The notes beneath the pieces were generated by a model that saw only the letters and a program-made list of their open reading frames with translations, was not told where the DNA came from and searched no databases. From NCBI GenBank assembly GCA_031262125.1, contig JAISII010000134.1:1-5211 (forward strand): a stretch of DNA of 5,211 nucleotides, given 5' to 3'. This stretch comes from Oscillospiraceae bacterium. GTDB lineage: Bacteria; Bacillota; Clostridia; Oscillospirales; Acutalibacteraceae. Position numbers and translations under genes: made by a program. Below, piece after piece: positions 5,105-5,211 of this stretch; the first letter of the stretch is position 1; each line of letters opens with the position of its first letter.

Positions 5105-5211
5105 ATGAGAGCGGTTATTACAGTTATAGGAAAAGACAGCGTAGGCATTTTAAGCAAGGTTTCTACCACTTGTGCCGATTGCGGAGTAAACATAATTGAA
5201 GTTACACAAAG
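5105..5211 (+). CDS. ACT-domain protein (UPF0237 type), N-terminal 35 residues, cut by window edge
   Basis: The frame opens with MRAVITVIGKDSVGILSKV and continues STTCADCGVNIIEVTQ to the edge. This is the beta-alpha-beta start of an ACT domain: a first strand, the (G)KD-x-V-G-I-L turn where amino-acid ligands usually bind at the dimer interface, then a helix and the NIIEV strand. The wording closely matches the small stand-alone UPF0237 proteins (about 90 residues), which in Firmicutes usually precede a UPF0210/DUF711 gene; that partner would lie beyond the window. The ligand is unknown. AGAGAGG (5093-5099) is 5 nt before the ATG. A weak promoter-like TTTACA lies near 5047-5052 with no convincing -10 at the right distance. 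The gene is divergent from the PHP phosphatase. Confidence 0.85.
   Translation, partial: MRAVITVIGKDSVGILSKVSTTCADCGVNIIEVTQ

Noticed and set aside
4060..5211. A histidine biosynthesis or amino-acid control operon linking the PHP phosphatase and the ACT protein.
   Set aside because: The two genes are divergent with separate ribosome sites, and no other his gene is present; adjacency alone does not support a joint pathway.
1..5211. CRISPR array, insertion sequence, phage, toxin-antitoxin or tRNA/rRNA gene.
   Set aside because: No regularly spaced repeats, transposase or integrase motifs, paired small toxin-antitoxin genes or RNA-gene signatures were seen on either strand.

Overview
The window looks like a low-to-moderate GC, Gram-positive chromosome segment, most likely from a Firmicute of the Clostridia (Ruminococcaceae/Oscillospiraceae-like). 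This rests on purine-rich Shine-Dalgarno sites before every gene, AT-rich intergenic DNA with TTTACA/TATAAT-type promoters, and a surface protein ending in an SPKTGD sorting signal. The lineage is an inference; there is no rRNA in the window. It holds five protein genes: four on the minus strand, and one on the plus strand at the right edge.

Left part (1-1793). The 5' portion of pnp (PNPase, cut by the window edge) lies downstream of rpsO (ribosomal protein S15), the classic rpsO-pnp order. A perfect 10-bp hairpin sits just after rpsO. No strong promoter is visible for pnp, so co-transcription from the rpsO promoter (1584-1612) is likely. The roughly 140-nt rpsO leader can form mutually exclusive GC-rich hairpins and contains a segment complementary to the rpsO ribosome binding site. 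It is therefore a candidate S15 autoregulatory leader. The spacer before it carries two exact 21-bp copies of a small hairpin followed by a T run.

Middle (1794-4002). A monocistronic 621-aa cell-surface protein has a signal peptide, a von Willebrand factor A domain with an intact metal-binding (MIDAS) motif, a Thr/Pro/Glu-rich stalk, an SPKTGD sortase motif, a membrane segment and a short basic tail. It has its own promoter (3822-3850), a roughly 155-nt leader and a 3' hairpin. Upstream, on the opposite strand, is a perfect-consensus promoter (TTGACA, 16 bp, TATAAT; 3965-3992). It has no gene behind it and leads within about 5 nt into a terminator hairpin.

Right part (4003-5211). A PHP-family phosphatase of the histidinol-phosphatase (HisJ/HisK) type reads leftward. 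Divergent from it, an ACT-domain protein of the UPF0237 type begins at 5105 and runs off the window. The ACT gene has an unusual leader: a strong Shine-Dalgarno site, an eight-codon open frame, and a GC-rich hairpin starting at that frame's stop codon.

The genes are mostly housekeeping or standard surface-protein types, and I see no defence, mobile or CRISPR system. The observations most worth checking are non-coding: the rpsO leader, the promoter-terminator unit at 3965-4039, and the short-frame-plus-hairpin leader of the ACT gene.
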